DNA of 5,808 bases from Melaminivora alkalimesophila (GTDB lineage: Bacteria; Pseudomonadota; Gammaproteobacteria; Burkholderiales; Burkholderiaceae_C). Of this stretch, positions 5,624 to 5,808 are shown piece after piece; position 1 is the first letter of the stretch; every line of letters starts with the position of its first letter. The position numbers and the translations under genes are program-made. The DNA lies in the NCBI RefSeq assembly GCF_000282995.1, contig NZ_ALEE01000339.1, positions 1 through 5,808 on the forward strand. The letters run 5' to 3'. The notes under the pieces are model-generated. The model was not told the origin of the DNA. It was given only the letters and a program-made list of their open reading frames with translations, and did no database searches.

Positions 5624-5808
5624 ATGATCCGATGCGCCACGGTTCTTGGTTCCCTGCTGCTGCTCTCGCCGGGCTGGGCCATCAACAAATGCACAACGCC
5701 GGACGGGCGCATCAGCTACCAGGACGAGGCCTGTCCGGCCGGCCATGCACAGCGGCTGGACATCCCCACCCCACCCGCCCGGCAGGCAGCCGGTCCCGCT
5801 TCCGCCGG
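5624..5808 (+). CDS. Small secreted DUF4124-type protein, 3' truncated by window edge
   Basis: The ATG at 5624 has a strong Shine-Dalgarno, GGAGG at 5611-5615, 8 nt upstream. The first 61 residues are visible and the frame is still open at the edge. It begins with a short signal peptide: MIRCATVLG, then a leucine-rich core (SLLLLS), with a likely signal-peptidase cut after GWA at about residue 19. The mature start, INKCTTPDGRISYQDEACP, fits the DUF4124 pattern of a cysteine, a DG turn, an aromatic in Y-x-D-x-x-C, and a second cysteine; C23 and C37 could form a disulfide in the periplasm. A Pro/Ala-rich linker follows. The molecular role of this family is unknown to me. It lies 78 nt after the GGDEF-EAL stop on the same strand with no clear terminator between them, so co-transcription is possible. 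Confidence 0.75.
   Translation, partial: MIRCATVLGSLLLLSPGWAINKCTTPDGRISYQDEACPAGHAQRLDIPTPPARQAAGPASA

Noticed and set aside
3161..5746. Very long (861-codon) open frame antisense to the GGDEF-EAL gene
   Set aside because: The composition is biased (rich in Gln, His, Ala, Gly, Leu) as expected for the mirror of a GC-rich gene, and no family is recognisable. The plus strand encodes an unmistakable PAS-GGDEF-EAL protein.

Overview
The window is very GC-rich, densely coded DNA that looks like a beta-proteobacterial chromosome, most likely Comamonadaceae (the Acidovorax/Comamonas/Alicycliphilus group). This rests on the strong G/C third-position bias, the family resemblance of the proteins, and an AT-richer intergenic element at about 389-450 of a type I recall as common between genes in that family. 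I cannot fix the genus. No RNA gene, mobile element or CRISPR array is visible.

Layout, left to right. (1) 2-388 (+) is the C-terminal end of an exopolyphosphatase of the Ppx/GppA family. (2) 389-454 is a short convergent gap holding the Comamonadaceae-type repeat with two small hairpins. (3) 455-916 (-) is sixA, a phosphohistidine phosphatase, whose start overlaps by one base the stop of (4) 916-3072 (-), ppk, a complete polyphosphate kinase 1. (5) 3073-3268 is a 196-bp divergent regulatory region. On the ppk side it carries a near-consensus PhoB box correctly placed before a -10 element. On the other side it carries a candidate extended -10 promoter with an inverted repeat over its -35 region. 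(6) 3269-5545 (+) encodes a soluble PAS-PAS-GGDEF-EAL protein for cyclic-di-GMP turnover. (7) 5624-5808 (+) is the start of a small secreted DUF4124-type protein that runs off the window.

How it fits together. ppk makes polyphosphate from ATP and ppx degrades it, and here they converge rather than forming the ppk-ppx operon of E. coli. The Pho box suggests ppk and sixA are switched on by phosphate limitation through PhoB. SixA is translationally linked to PPK1, an enzyme that works through a phosphohistidine intermediate. The c-di-GMP gene is divergent and may or may not share regulation.

This is mostly an ordinary housekeeping/signalling region. I see no convincing wholly new system. The best leads are the Pho box before ppk, the ppk-sixA coupling, and the architecture and promoter of the GGDEF-EAL gene.
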